Positions 8,859 to 17,494 of a DNA stretch of 64,000 bases are shown here, piece by piece (within the stretch, counting starts at the first letter, position 1; every line of letters starts with the position of its first letter). The DNA comes from Halocatena marina (GTDB taxonomy: Archaea; Halobacteriota; Halobacteria; Halobacteriales; Haloarculaceae). The notes below the pieces were generated by a model. It saw only the letters and a program-made list of their open reading frames with translations. It was not told where the DNA came from and ran no database searches. The translations under genes and the position numbers were made by a program. Location: positions 682,001 through 746,000 of the forward strand of contig NZ_JALLPK010000001.1 in NCBI RefSeq assembly GCF_023276375.1. Reading direction: 5' to 3'.

Positions 8859-10481
8859 GTGAGTGATCACTCGATGGAGGCCTTACTCATCGGAATCGAC
8901 GCCGGATGTCTTCCGGTGTTCGATCGATTGATTGAGGAGGATGTCATCCCAAATATTGAATCTATCTGCGATACTGGCGTTTCTGGGCCACTTACGTCTC
9001 AGATTCCGCCATGGACGCCTAGTGCATGGCCGTCGATGTACACCGGAGTGAATCCCGGTAAGCATGGAACGTTTGGTTTCGTCGATTACGACGGATACGA
9101 TTGGCACGTCGTCACTGCCGATCACGTCCGTGAGCACGCACTGTGGAAGCTATTAGAGGAAAACGACATGTCGAGTGTCGTGGTGAACGTTCCAGTCACG
9201 CATCCACCTGACGAGATTGATGGAGCAATCATCCCTGGATTTATCGGTCCAGAGCATCCTGAATCTCATCCAAAAGGTATTCTAGACGAGGTCCGTGAGG
9301 AAATTGGTGAGTACCGCGTCTACCCTATCTACGAGCGTGAAGACGACTGGCCGGATTCACGGAAAATGGACGAGTATACGACACTCGTTCGGATGCGCGG
9401 CGAGGCATTTCGGTATCTGGATAAGCGATTCGAACCGGATTTCGGGTTTGTTCAGTTCCAAAAGCCCGATACGGTGTTTCACGAATTCCACGGGAATTGG
9501 GAAAAGGTAAAAACCGTCTACGAAGAGACCGACCGTCAGATTGGTCTCCTCCTTGAGGAGTGTGATGCGAAACGGGTCTTTATTGCAAGCGACCACGGGA
9601 TGGGTCCATACGAGAAATACGAGTTCCGGATGAACGAATTTCTCAAAGACGAGGGCTACGCTGTGGCGACCCAAGGCGGCAAGGGAATGCCGTCGTGGAA
9701 TCCGATCCGGAATCAGCTCCGTGAAGGGCAAGACCAAGAGACGTGGGAACCGGGCGTCGTCGAACGGTTGGCCGCTGTCGCAGCCCAACATGGTGTCACA
9801 CCCTCTCGGATCGAAGGAGGACTCAAAACAGTCGGTCTCGACCGGATCGTGAAACAGTACCTCCCTGAAAACATCGCACGGACTGCGAGCGAACAAGTCG
9901 ACTTTCCGGAGTCAAAAGCGTATATGCGTGCACGCGTCGAACTCGGTGTTCGAATCAATCTCGAAGGGCGTGAGCCGGATGGGATCGTGCCTGAATCGGA
10001 GTACGAGTCGGTTCGTTCTGATATCATCGAACAGCTTACGCCGCTGACAACACCGGATGGCGAGCCGATGTTCGACGAAGTCGTCCCGCGGGAAGAGTAC
10101 TATCACGGTCCGTACGCTGAGAATGCCGTCGATATCGTGACCGTGCCAAACAACTTCGATCACTTCCTATCGGCCCATCTCCTCGGAAAGCACTTCGGGC
10201 CACCCACAGAGCCGTGGAATCACAAGCTCGATGGGGTGTTCGCTGCGATGGGTGAGGGTATTGATGATTCTGTTTCGGTTGAGGACGCCCACATCTACGA
10301 TGTCGCGCCGACGATCATGGCCGCACTTGGTGTTCCGTACAGCGATCGCATGGACGGACGCGTCCTTCCAATCGTCGATGATCCTGGTTCAATTGCGTAT
10401 CCTGAGTACAACAGCGACGATGCTGCCGGTATCGAAGACGACGACGTCGAAGACAGATTGGCTGATCTCGGGTATCTTTAA
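8859..10481 (+). CDS. Alkaline-phosphatase-superfamily phosphodiesterase/nucleotide pyrophosphatase-like
   Basis: Metal-dependent phospho/sulfo-hydrolase fold of about 540 residues. The N-terminal LIGIDAG supplies the first metal Asp, PPWTPSAWPSMYTG holds the likely Thr/Ser nucleophile, IASDHGMG supplies a metal Asp/His pair, and a late block DVAPTIMAALGVP is typical of the superfamily. No signal peptide is seen, so it is probably cytoplasmic. The GTG at 8859 was chosen because a GAGGTG ribosome site lies 9 bases upstream; a GTG at 8847 and an ATG at 8874 are alternatives. Relatives are frequent in haloarchaeal glycan clusters, where they may release a nucleotide- or lipid-linked intermediate. 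The substrate is unknown. Confidence 0.82.
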   Translation: MSDHSMEALLIGIDAGCLPVFDRLIEEDVIPNIESICDTGVSGPLTSQIPPWTPSAWPSMYTGVNPGKHGTFGFVDYDGYDWHVVTADHVREHALWKLLEENDMSSVVVNVPVTHPPDEIDGAIIPGFIGPEHPESHPKGILDEVREEIGEYRVYPIYEREDDWPDSRKMDEYTTLVRMRGEAFRYLDKRFEPDFGFVQFQKPDTVFHEFHGNWEKVKTVYEETDRQIGLLLEECDAKRVFIASDHGMGPYEKYEFRMNEFLKDEGYAVATQGGKGMPSWNPIRNQLREGQDQETWEPGVVERLAAVAAQHGVTPSRIEGGLKTVGLDRIVKQYLPENIARTASEQVDFPESKAYMRARVELGVRINLEGREPDGIVPESEYESVRSDIIEQLTPLTTPDGEPMFDEVVPREEYYHGPYAENAVDIVTVPNNFDHFLSAHLLGKHFGPPTEPWNHKLDGVFAAMGEGIDDSVSVEDAHIYDVAPTIMAALGVPYSDRMDGRVLPIVDDPGSIAYPEYNSDDAAGIEDDDVEDRLADLGYL

Positions 10482-10635
10482 ACGGACACCAATATACCGC
10501 GATACTGCAGCGTGTCGTCTCCTGTCTGTTATATTCGAGAGTGCTCTCTCTCCCCGTCAGTTGATCGTCTGGCGTGCCATCGGTTTGTGCTGATGCGCTC
10601 GCTGTCTGATCCCGTCGGCAATCACGCTTACTCGG

Positions 10636-11445
10636 TCATGTACCGGGGGCATCATTCCAGAGATCCACGTGGAGCCGTGGCGTGTATCGATAACCGTGTT
10701 CGATGGCGAGTGCAGCGACTGTTTCTCGCGTATCGTCGAGCGCCGAACGTGTCGCGCCTTCCGGCATGAGAAGAACATCGGTGTTTCGTATTTGGGTTGA
10801 GGTCACAGCTCGTATCCGTTCGAGCAGATCGGTAATCTCCGGAAGATCATCGGAATCAGTGACCACGAACTTGAGTTGGAACTCGTACGATTCGATGAGT
10901 GTTGCAAGTGTCTCGATATCAAGCCGACGTGCTTCGTGGGATTCTATCCACTCTCCATCACCTGTAGGTGCCCGTTCGGGCGTTGGTGTGCTGCTAGCGA
11001 GCTTTGGGCTGATACTTGCAAGATCAATGTCACCCTCTCGATAAACGGTTCCATTTGTCTCGACAGTCGTGTGATAGCCACACTCAGCGAGGCGATCGAG
11101 GAGTTCGACACTCGTATCGTGGATCAGCGGCTCTCCTCCCGTGAGAACGACGTGTGTCGCTGGATACGACTGTACGTCCTCGATAATATCTTCGATCGAT
11201 AGCCACGCGTGAGTTGGTTCCCACGAGGTGTGATACGAGTCACAGAACCAACATCGGAGATTGCAGCCGCTGGTGCGGATGAAGACAGATGGCGTTCCAG
11301 CGAGCACTCCCTCCCCCTGCAGCGAATAAAACAGCTCGTTGATTGGGAGGTCACCGCTATCGGTATTGCCATTTCGATTTTCATCGTTTCCGATTTTCGT
11401 TCCCGTTGAGGGATCTACGGACGACTCGTCAGTATTGACTGGCAT
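10636..11445 (-). CDS. queE: 7-carboxy-7-deazaguanine synthase QueE
   Basis: Radical-SAM enzyme converting 6-carboxy-tetrahydropterin to 7-carboxy-7-deazaguanine, a precursor of archaeosine in archaeal tRNA. The QueE lead-in LFYSLQGEG precedes the iron-sulfur motif CNLRCWFC (Cys 61, 65 and 68 from the chosen start), then the SAM-binding VLTGGEPL. The ATG at 11445 lies 4 bp past the queD stop. A longer reading frame would overlap queD by over 100 bp and is unlikely. The first 33 residues are a poorly conserved acidic extension. Confidence 0.93.
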   Translation of the reverse strand: MPVNTDESSVDPSTGTKIGNDENRNGNTDSGDLPINELFYSLQGEGVLAGTPSVFIRTSGCNLRCWFCDSYHTSWEPTHAWLSIEDIIEDVQSYPATHVVLTGGEPLIHDTSVELLDRLAECGYHTTVETNGTVYREGDIDLASISPKLASSTPTPERAPTGDGEWIESHEARRLDIETLATLIESYEFQLKFVVTDSDDLPEITDLLERIRAVTSTQIRNTDVLLMPEGATRSALDDTRETVAALAIEHGYRYTPRLHVDLWNDAPGT

Positions 11446-11449
11446 CGGT

Positions 11450-12046
11450 TCATATTCCCCCGTGTCCAGCGCAGAGTTCGCTGGTTTCACGGACTTCGAC
11501 AGCGATCGCGGAGACTGTCTCCGGTAGCTTCTCTTTGAGTCGCCGTTCGAGAGCGACACTCATGACTTCTGCAGTCGGCGGATGTTCGAGGACAACTACT
11601 GCATCCCCATCACCTGACTGCTCGAACGCCTCAACCAGAGGATCACCTCGTTCGAGGAGGAATCGGTGATCCCACTCGTTGATCAGAGACGTTACCTCTC
11701 CCTTATCAACTACCCAACCACAGTCAGTGAGTGTTCCCTGAATCGAAACAGTAACCTCGTAGTTGTGTCCGTGGGGACGCGAACATTTGCCAGTGTGATG
11801 TCTGAGTCGATGACCTGCACTGATCCGAATCGGTCGGTCCTGACCGATGTGGAGGGTACGCTCTGTTTCTTTGATTCTCTTCAGTGAATTAGTGGCTCTT
11901 TCTTTGATTCTCTTCAGTGAATTAGTGGCTCTTTCTTTGCTCTCGTCCTTTATATCATCTCTATCATCGATTTCGTGTTCTGTACTCTCTGTATGGCCAT
12001 CTTCTGAGACTCCTTCGATCATATTCTTAGATGACTGGAAGAGCAC
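11450..12046 (-). CDS. queD: 6-carboxy-tetrahydropterin synthase QueD (PTPS family) with N-terminal extension
   Basis: Acts on dihydroneopterin triphosphate to give 6-carboxy-tetrahydropterin, one step before QueE. The core shows GHRLRHHTGKC and PHGHNY, giving the zinc His residues and catalytic Cys of the PTPS family, plus DKGEV and EWDHRFLLE later. The core starts near residue 65. The first 64 residues are an acidic, charged extension containing an 11-residue unit (ERATNSLKRIK) repeated twice, encoded by a 33-bp DNA tandem repeat. No start codon lies between the repeat and the core, so the extension appears to be translated. It is in an operon with queE; queC is not in this window. Confidence 0.9.
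   Translation of the reverse strand: MLFQSSKNMIEGVSEDGHTESTEHEIDDRDDIKDESKERATNSLKRIKERATNSLKRIKETERTLHIGQDRPIRISAGHRLRHHTGKCSRPHGHNYEVTVSIQGTLTDCGWVVDKGEVTSLINEWDHRFLLERGDPLVEAFEQSGDGDAVVVLEHPPTAEVMSVALERRLKEKLPETVSAIAVEVRETSELCAGHGGI
11866..11939. repeat. 33-bp tandem duplication inside queD
   Basis: Two exact 33-bp copies (11866-11898 and 11899-11931) plus an 8-9 base partial third copy. The unit keeps frame and duplicates 11 residues (ERATNSLKRIK) in the N-terminal extension of QueD. The exact identity suggests a recent slippage or duplication event. Confidence 0.93.
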
Positions 12047-12388
12047 TTAGTCCTGTTCGATCAATTTTTTGTGCTGCGTTATAAGAGAATATTAGAATTT
12101 ACGTTCATTCCAAATATAGGGGCGTCTCAGTCGCTGCTTCGCTCGTCATCACATTCAGTCTGTAACGGAAAACGAGATAGCAGTTGACGCTGCATTCACT
12201 GTGTGAAAATAATGACTCGACAATCGCGGGGGTTCTGTCGCTGAATAATATGATTCGTATCCATCGAGCAGTGCTGGTTCGTGAGTGCACGTGATTCGTG
12301 TTTCAGATCTCGTCTGAGTTACGCGGCATTGCCTGATGGATACGCGCGTTGATTGCTGTGTTGCAGTGTACTCTCCTATTCTGATCGT
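12047..12388. other. Intergenic region, no gene seen
   Basis: About 340 bp between the queD start and the 3' end of the excalibur gene. The part next to queD is AT-rich, with ATTTTTTGTGC and TTATAAGAG about 20-40 bp upstream of the queD start, likely its promoter. No ORF has coding character. Confidence 0.5.
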
Positions 12389-12925
12389 TCAGCAGGGCGG
12401 CTGTTCGTCGTTTTCCTCCGTTTCTGTATCCTCCTTGGTGTCCATCTCGTCCTCCGTGTCTTCCTCAGTAGTCTCCGAGCTTTCTTCGGAGTTCGTGTCT
12501 TCTTCTGTCTCGGTGTCCTGTTCAGTATCCGAGTCGGTGGCTGTTTCCTCATCTACTGTGCTATCGTTCTGCGTGTCGGTTTCAGTCTCTGTATCGGTAT
12601 CTGAGTCTGTTTCGGTATCACTGTCTGTCTCTGGGTCCTCAGTTGGGAAATCAGATTCACACGGGATTCCGTCGCCGTCCCGATCTAAATCACTGTTATC
12701 ATCGCCTTCTGCCTCAAACACTGCCTCGACTTGTTCTCTACTATTAAAGTCTCCGCAGTCGTATGGGTCGTCTGCGTCTCCGGATGGCGTCGGAGTTACG
12801 ACACCGCTATCGTCTTGCGCTAATGCACCGAATGGCCCAACACTAATTACGGCGATAGTGAGCACAATAGTGAACGCCAGCGTAGCAATTCCTGTCTTAA
12901 CACGTTTAGATGTGGTCGGTTTCAT
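12389..12925 (-). CDS. Secreted excalibur calcium-binding domain protein with acidic Thr/Glu/Asp tail
   Basis: An N-terminal hydrophobic signal (residues about 9-35, ending in GALAQD) indicates export. Residues about 50-90 form an excalibur domain: DPYDCGDFNS, then DLDRDGDGIPCE, with the paired Cys and the DxDxDG calcium loop. The rest, about 85 residues, is a low-complexity tail of Asp, Glu, Thr and Ser (TDSDTETDS type) ending in QPPC, with a free Cys as the last residue. The tail resembles a negatively charged wall- or glycan-spanning stalk. Function unknown; calcium-dependent surface binding is likely. It stands alone between non-coding stretches. Confidence 0.82.
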   Translation of the reverse strand: MKPTTSKRVKTGIATLAFTIVLTIAVISVGPFGALAQDDSGVVTPTPSGDADDPYDCGDFNSREQVEAVFEAEGDDNSDLDRDGDGIPCESDFPTEDPETDSDTETDSDTDTETETDTQNDSTVDEETATDSDTEQDTETEEDTNSEESSETTEEDTEDEMDTKEDTETEENDEQPPC

Positions 12926-13464
12926 GACCGACTGCTACGATACCGTTTGTTGTAATATGCTTTCTGGCCACCTATATTAAATCCTTAGAATGGTGAGAAA
13001 GGTGGATGGGGTGTAACATCATGTCATATAATAATTGGGATAGAATCTAAATACATATGCTAGATTAACATTTGAGAGGTGGTGGATACCAATCTTCGTT
13101 GTCAATTATTTGTTGAATGGAATAGTATCCGATAGATTTATCTGTGGTTGTGCTGGTATATCCAACTGGTCCCAATAACATAAGTTGGAGACCGAAACCT
13201 TGTGCCCCTGCACACGGTTTTCCGATGCGTTCGAACTAGTTATGTGACATTCTGACTGCGGTCTCCAATAGAGACTATTATGCAGCCCCACTTAACTATT
13301 TATATATGGTGCTACTCACCATATCATGTACAATAGTGTGTCTGTTCGAGTCAGTCTGGTGGGAATATATGTCTTTGAATTTCCACCACACTCTTCGTCG
13401 TGACCCGAGGAACACATTAGGTGGATGATCGATCGGAATCACAGTGGTCGAACAACACGACAGT
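12926..13464. other. AT-rich intergenic region with inverted repeats
   Basis: About 540 bp without a convincing gene. The sequence is AT-rich near the excalibur start (probable promoter). It holds several short dyads, including CCAACT...AGTTGG at about 13159-13185, GTCTC...GAGAC near 13261-13275, and the stronger dyad listed at 13304-13324. Possible roles are an unannotated RNA or regulator sites, but nothing more can be claimed. Confidence 0.45.
13304..13324. promoter_or_regulatory. Perfect 8-bp inverted repeat beside a TATA-like element
   Basis: ATATGGTG and CACCATAT flank the 5-base spacer CTACT. It directly follows ACTATTTATAT, a TATA-like run. The arrangement fits an operator over a core promoter pointing rightward, yet no ORF follows in that direction. 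It may therefore belong to a small RNA or a lost gene. Confidence 0.3.
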
Positions 13465-13890
13465 CTATTCTATCCCTCGATCGCTTGCGCCTTTTCTGAT
13501 CTCTTTTGCACGTGTTCGTACGCGAGAGATGTACCGCTCGATTTTCTCCGGCTTTTCTCCGTAGAACGAGGCGATCCAATTAATATCCGTTCCGGGCTGT
13601 GTAAGGAAGTAAGCAGTCAACGTGTCTCGTCCAGCCTGAATGATCGTCGGAGGGACACCTCTCGTTCCGGTACCGACCTCCTCAAAACCGTTGACATCGA
13701 AATAAACATCTGCATACAGTTCGGCGAGATCGGAATCTTCGAAGGTTATTCCCTGATGTTGGGGTGCTTCGAATCGATAACGGGGGTCGCCGTCTGACGA
13801 CGTCACCTCGACAATTCGAACGCCGAGAATATACTCTCGGGACACTGATTCGTTTCCCCTATCCGTGGTCGGATTATTGGATCGTGACAT
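13465..13890 (-). CDS. Uncharacterised haloarchaeal protein, possible C-terminal HTH
   Basis: A 141-residue acidic protein with no family I can name. The ATG at 13890 (MSRSNNPTT) is preferred over an upstream one because the extra residues are basic/hydrophobic and unlike haloarchaeal coding sequence. The middle (FEDSDLAELYADVYFDVNGF) looks alpha/beta. The end (INWIASFYGEKPEKIERYISRVRTRAKEIRKG) has helix-turn-helix spacing with a basic second helix, so DNA or RNA binding is possible. It is 126 bp downstream of the PhoX-type gene on the same strand. Confidence 0.6.
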   Translation of the reverse strand: MSRSNNPTTDRGNESVSREYILGVRIVEVTSSDGDPRYRFEAPQHQGITFEDSDLAELYADVYFDVNGFEEVGTGTRGVPPTIIQAGRDTLTAYFLTQPGTDINWIASFYGEKPEKIERYISRVRTRAKEIRKGASDRGIE

Positions 13891-14016
13891 GGATGATGTA
13901 CAGTTGATTGTAATACGGAACAGCACGATATGCGCGACCGTCAGACGAGCAACGTGTTGACAGACTGTGAATCTTTCTGCAACAAGAGATGAGTTACCCG
14001 ACGACGATTGCTTCAC

Positions 14017-16662
14017 TCAGTTGAGTTCTTCGCGAAGGCTAACGATGTCGTCGAAATCGAGACGATCATTTTCGTTGAAATCGTATGCGTCAGCGTTCAA
14101 ACGGATGCTGTCGTCATCGAAATGTGAAAACAGTGTGACAATGTCGTGGTGGTCCAGTCGTCCGTTCCCGTTAACGTCTTCGTAGAGACCGTCTCCATCG
14201 GGGTCGGTAGGTGCGTTGTCTCCAATAACAGCCGGTGGTCCTGTGATGAATAGGCCAGTTCGTGCCTCCGCATCGATAGCATTGCCCTTCTCATCGTCCA
14301 TCTGATGGATATCAATGGCGAGGTCGGTCGTTCCCATTTCGAGGGCACGCAACTCCACTGAAGCGATTGGGACATCGCTCTCTCCCGGTTGGATGTTCTT
14401 CTTTGTGTCTGCGAACCGGAGGGATACGGACGCACCGTCATCAGAAATAGTGCTGTCAGTAACCATCAACGTGTCCGGGAAAGAAACGTCAGTAATTGAT
14501 GCCACGTCTGGATTGGAGACCGTAACGGTAACCCGGCCGCCAGAGATCCCTGATGGGAGAGACGACGCACGTAGGTCTGTACTCGCAGTGCTCCCGTGGG
14601 CAACAGCTATCGAGTCGATGTCGATCAGGACGTTCGGTTGGTAGACGTACAGCCCGTCGTTGGGGTATGAACGCGCAGGTCCGCCGAAGCCGTCCTCACA
14701 GCAGAGAACACGGCCGTCGTCCATTACGTAGACGTTGTCAACGTTCCTGAGTGCATCGTCTGCGTCTTCGGGTGCGTCTGTGAAATCGGGACCAGCAATA
14801 ACTGGTTCGAGTCTCGAGACGTTGTAATCTCGTTCCAATTCGCCTCGGTAGACCACACCACCATCGACACGATCCATCTGAATGTCGCCTTCGTCGTTGG
14901 CAAGATCGTCGTTGAACTCAGAGATACCGAAGTAGACAACGTCACCCGGGCCAGCACCGTCGACGCTGTCGACACCCTCGGCCTTGTTGAATTCGATTGA
15001 GGCACCGATCTCTTTTGCGGCCGCGCGGGTTTCGAGGAACGGTACTTTGCGGAGGTCCTCATCGACACCTCGCGGTCCATCGCTTTCTACTTGTTCGGCC
15101 CAATCGATGATCTCTTGATTGGAGATGTAGTTCTGATTGCCGTTCTTGATGACGTCCCGATCGGCTTCCTCCAACGCTGCGTCGAGATCCTCTCTCCAGT
15201 CCGTCTCAGCGTGGGCTTCGAGGTAGTGTTGTTGCGTGATGTCGTCGTAGGTGGCGATCCACCGTTCTACTTCCTCGTTACTCGCGTGCCCAAGCTCAAT
15301 CCACTCGATTTCGAGAGGGGTTTTCGCCGGTGAATGTCTGTTTCCGGAATCTGCAACGGATGCCTCATCGTTGGTTATTTTCGGGGCGTAAAGCGAGCCT
15401 TCGATCTCCATCGGATCATCGTACCTCGGAATCGGATCGTCGGCGACAAACTTGTAGATACCCTTGCTATCACCGTCCGAGCAGCCATAGACGGTTCGTT
15501 TATCGCTCTGGAAATCTGGTGCCTCCCACGCCGCCCGACCCATCACATAGTATTTGATCGGCTGGGGTGTCTCGGCTGCAGGATCACGAATATCGACGTG
15601 ATAGCCGTATCGATACGGATTCGGGTAGATATCACCGATTGGGGTGGTGACATTATTTTTGCCGTTTGTCTGATCAACTTGCTCAGCTCCAAGATAATAC
15701 GCGAGGAATTCGACACCGTCCAGCGCCCAGAAGCCCTGTGGACTGAACGAGTCGTCGTAATACGTTTCGATAGCCTCCACGATCTCGGACGGGTTCGGTC
15801 GGTTCCAGAACTGAGCACCGCCGATGAGACCCTTCCCGCTCCCGTTTTCTTCGATGTCACCCACCGTATTGGTCAGGTTGACGCGTGTGTGGGCGTAGTT
15901 CTCCTCTGAGGAGACCATCGTACCCCACGGGCTGAGATCACCATAGCAGTTGATACGCGTACCACCAATCGAACGGAGTGGCTCGGTGTTCGCAAGGTTG
16001 ATTGCGTTCTTCTGGTCGGCCTCCCACTCACCGTCTTCGGTCTGGCGGATTGGGATCCGTGAGACGTTCCCCGGGCTGTTTTCCCAGTTCGTAAACAGGT
16101 ATCCCTCCGTGCCATCGTTGTTTGTGGCGACGAACTCGTTACAGTCGGGATTAGTCGCGGCAGCCCCGTACTGAGTGCCTGGGAAGTTGTCCTGTGTGAT
16201 GTCTGTACCCTCGGGCGTCTGAGTTACACCGAGTCGCTCCGTGCCACCGTTTATCGATTCTCCTCCCTGCGCGAGTAATACGTACTCGCCATTACCAGAA
16301 CGTACCTGACCTTGTTCTTTCTTCGTCTGCGGTGTCGATACCTCTATGAAATCGTCGTTATCTCCGTCCAGTTCAAACTGGAAGCCGCTGAAGTAACCGA
16401 TACCCGCTCTGTTGAATGGCGCTGGATTGTCCTCGCTCGGATGTTGGAGACTGTACAGCAGCCCGCCGTCCTCGAATACAAATGGACCTGTCACCTCGGC
16501 ACCGTGCGCTGTTGTTGAAAATCGCTTGAGATTTCCCTTCACACTTGGCGCCCCAGGTGTATCCGTTTCTTCTACCTCATCTGCACTTGCCACACCGACC
16601 ACGCTTGCTCCGAGCGCAGCGGCTATTGACGTTTCCATCAGACTCCGCCTAGTAAATTTCAT
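14017..16662 (-). CDS. Tat-exported PhoX-family (DUF839) phosphatase with cohesin-like and dockerin modules
   Basis: An 881-residue secreted protein. The Tat signal TRRSLMETSIAAALG precedes an ASAD cleavage region. The PhoX/DUF839 domain spans roughly residues 45-680 and includes SPWGTMVSSEEN (about 244-255), the family's catalytic-region motif PWGTxLxxEEN, though the Cys seen in many PhoX proteins is Ser here. PhoX enzymes are calcium/iron phosphomonoesterases acting outside the cell. About 683-814 is a beta-rich cohesin-like domain (IDSIAVAHG start, VTVSNPDVASI, ASVELRALEMG). The last 67 residues hold two dockerin calcium loops (DVNGNGRLDHHDIV and DFNENDRLDFDDIV). One chain carrying both module types could self-associate or join a surface complex. 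Confidence 0.85.
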   Translation of the reverse strand: MKFTRRSLMETSIAAALGASVVGVASADEVEETDTPGAPSVKGNLKRFSTTAHGAEVTGPFVFEDGGLLYSLQHPSEDNPAPFNRAGIGYFSGFQFELDGDNDDFIEVSTPQTKKEQGQVRSGNGEYVLLAQGGESINGGTERLGVTQTPEGTDITQDNFPGTQYGAAATNPDCNEFVATNNDGTEGYLFTNWENSPGNVSRIPIRQTEDGEWEADQKNAINLANTEPLRSIGGTRINCYGDLSPWGTMVSSEENYAHTRVNLTNTVGDIEENGSGKGLIGGAQFWNRPNPSEIVEAIETYYDDSFSPQGFWALDGVEFLAYYLGAEQVDQTNGKNNVTTPIGDIYPNPYRYGYHVDIRDPAAETPQPIKYYVMGRAAWEAPDFQSDKRTVYGCSDGDSKGIYKFVADDPIPRYDDPMEIEGSLYAPKITNDEASVADSGNRHSPAKTPLEIEWIELGHASNEEVERWIATYDDITQQHYLEAHAETDWREDLDAALEEADRDVIKNGNQNYISNQEIIDWAEQVESDGPRGVDEDLRKVPFLETRAAAKEIGASIEFNKAEGVDSVDGAGPGDVVYFGISEFNDDLANDEGDIQMDRVDGGVVYRGELERDYNVSRLEPVIAGPDFTDAPEDADDALRNVDNVYVMDDGRVLCCEDGFGGPARSYPNDGLYVYQPNVLIDIDSIAVAHGSTASTDLRASSLPSGISGGRVTVTVSNPDVASITDVSFPDTLMVTDSTISDDGASVSLRFADTKKNIQPGESDVPIASVELRALEMGTTDLAIDIHQMDDEKGNAIDAEARTGLFITGPPAVIGDNAPTDPDGDGLYEDVNGNGRLDHHDIVTLFSHFDDDSIRLNADAYDFNENDRLDFDDIVSLREELN

Positions 16663-17494
16663 TCTCGGTTTTGAACACTATCTCACTACCTAAAATACTT
16701 TTATAATATTTGTATTGATTGAGAAATAGTAATATTGGATGGAGGAAAGGTATATACCGGAAGAGAGTCTCATGGTGATATCGATTGTGACGCGGATGCT
16801 CTAGCACTCTCTGTATCCTCTAATCACGCTGTTTCCGAACTGCTCTTTTGCTTGGAGTTGGTGATCAAGTAGTTTCTGCCATCAGTCTCTTAACTGAATG
16901 ACAAATGTAGCACAATACGATAAAACCGAATCTCAGTGCAATAATTTATAATTAGATAATGTTTGCTATGATATGATATGATATTTGATTAGATAAAACC
17001 ACCTTTCGGTAAGAGTCAAACGTTTAGTCGAACCATTGTATGGTATTTGTGGATATGGCGGTTTGATGTGTGGGGGTAATCAGATGAGTGCTCTGAGTAT
17101 CATTGATTTTCGAACGAACAATCGAGCAACAGACTCACTCACACCAATAACGACAGCCAGATAGCGGTTGTCTGAGATTCAGAATTGTACAGTGTGTTCA
17201 CGCTCCATGTGTCGTGGGGGATAATTCCTATTCTTGAGTCATTGCCACGATACGTTGTCGTGGATGTGGATAGGTTTCCCATGATTTTCACGAGACAACG
17301 AGACTCTATTCCGTCGATTGTTGACACAACTTCGTCGGAGACAACGCGATATCAGTGACTAAGAGACCCACCTTTGTTCAAAATATATTTGCATCATGAT
17401 TGTAAATTCTAATATCCTAATTGCGGATGAGTCGCATCTCTTTCGAACCATTGTCATTGAACATAAATATGACAGTTGGCAGGGGTTAAGTATA
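16663..17494. other. AT-rich region without a gene
   Basis: About 830 bp. Apart from the PhoX promoter at its left end there is no ORF with haloarchaeal codon character. Features seen are an ATATG microsatellite (three to four copies near 16967-16985) and scattered A/T runs. It may be decayed sequence. Confidence 0.45.
16698..16712 (-). promoter_or_regulatory. TATA box upstream of the PhoX-type gene
   Basis: Read on the minus strand, AATATTATAAAAGT gives a strong archaeal TATA element about 40 bp upstream of the start codon. Transcription would begin roughly 15-20 bp before the ATG, giving a very short leader. Confidence 0.5.

Noticed and set aside
13106..13291. 61-codon minus-strand ORF in the inverted-repeat region
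   Set aside because: Composition is not acidic, no motif or ribosome site is present, and it spans the dyads. More likely non-coding.
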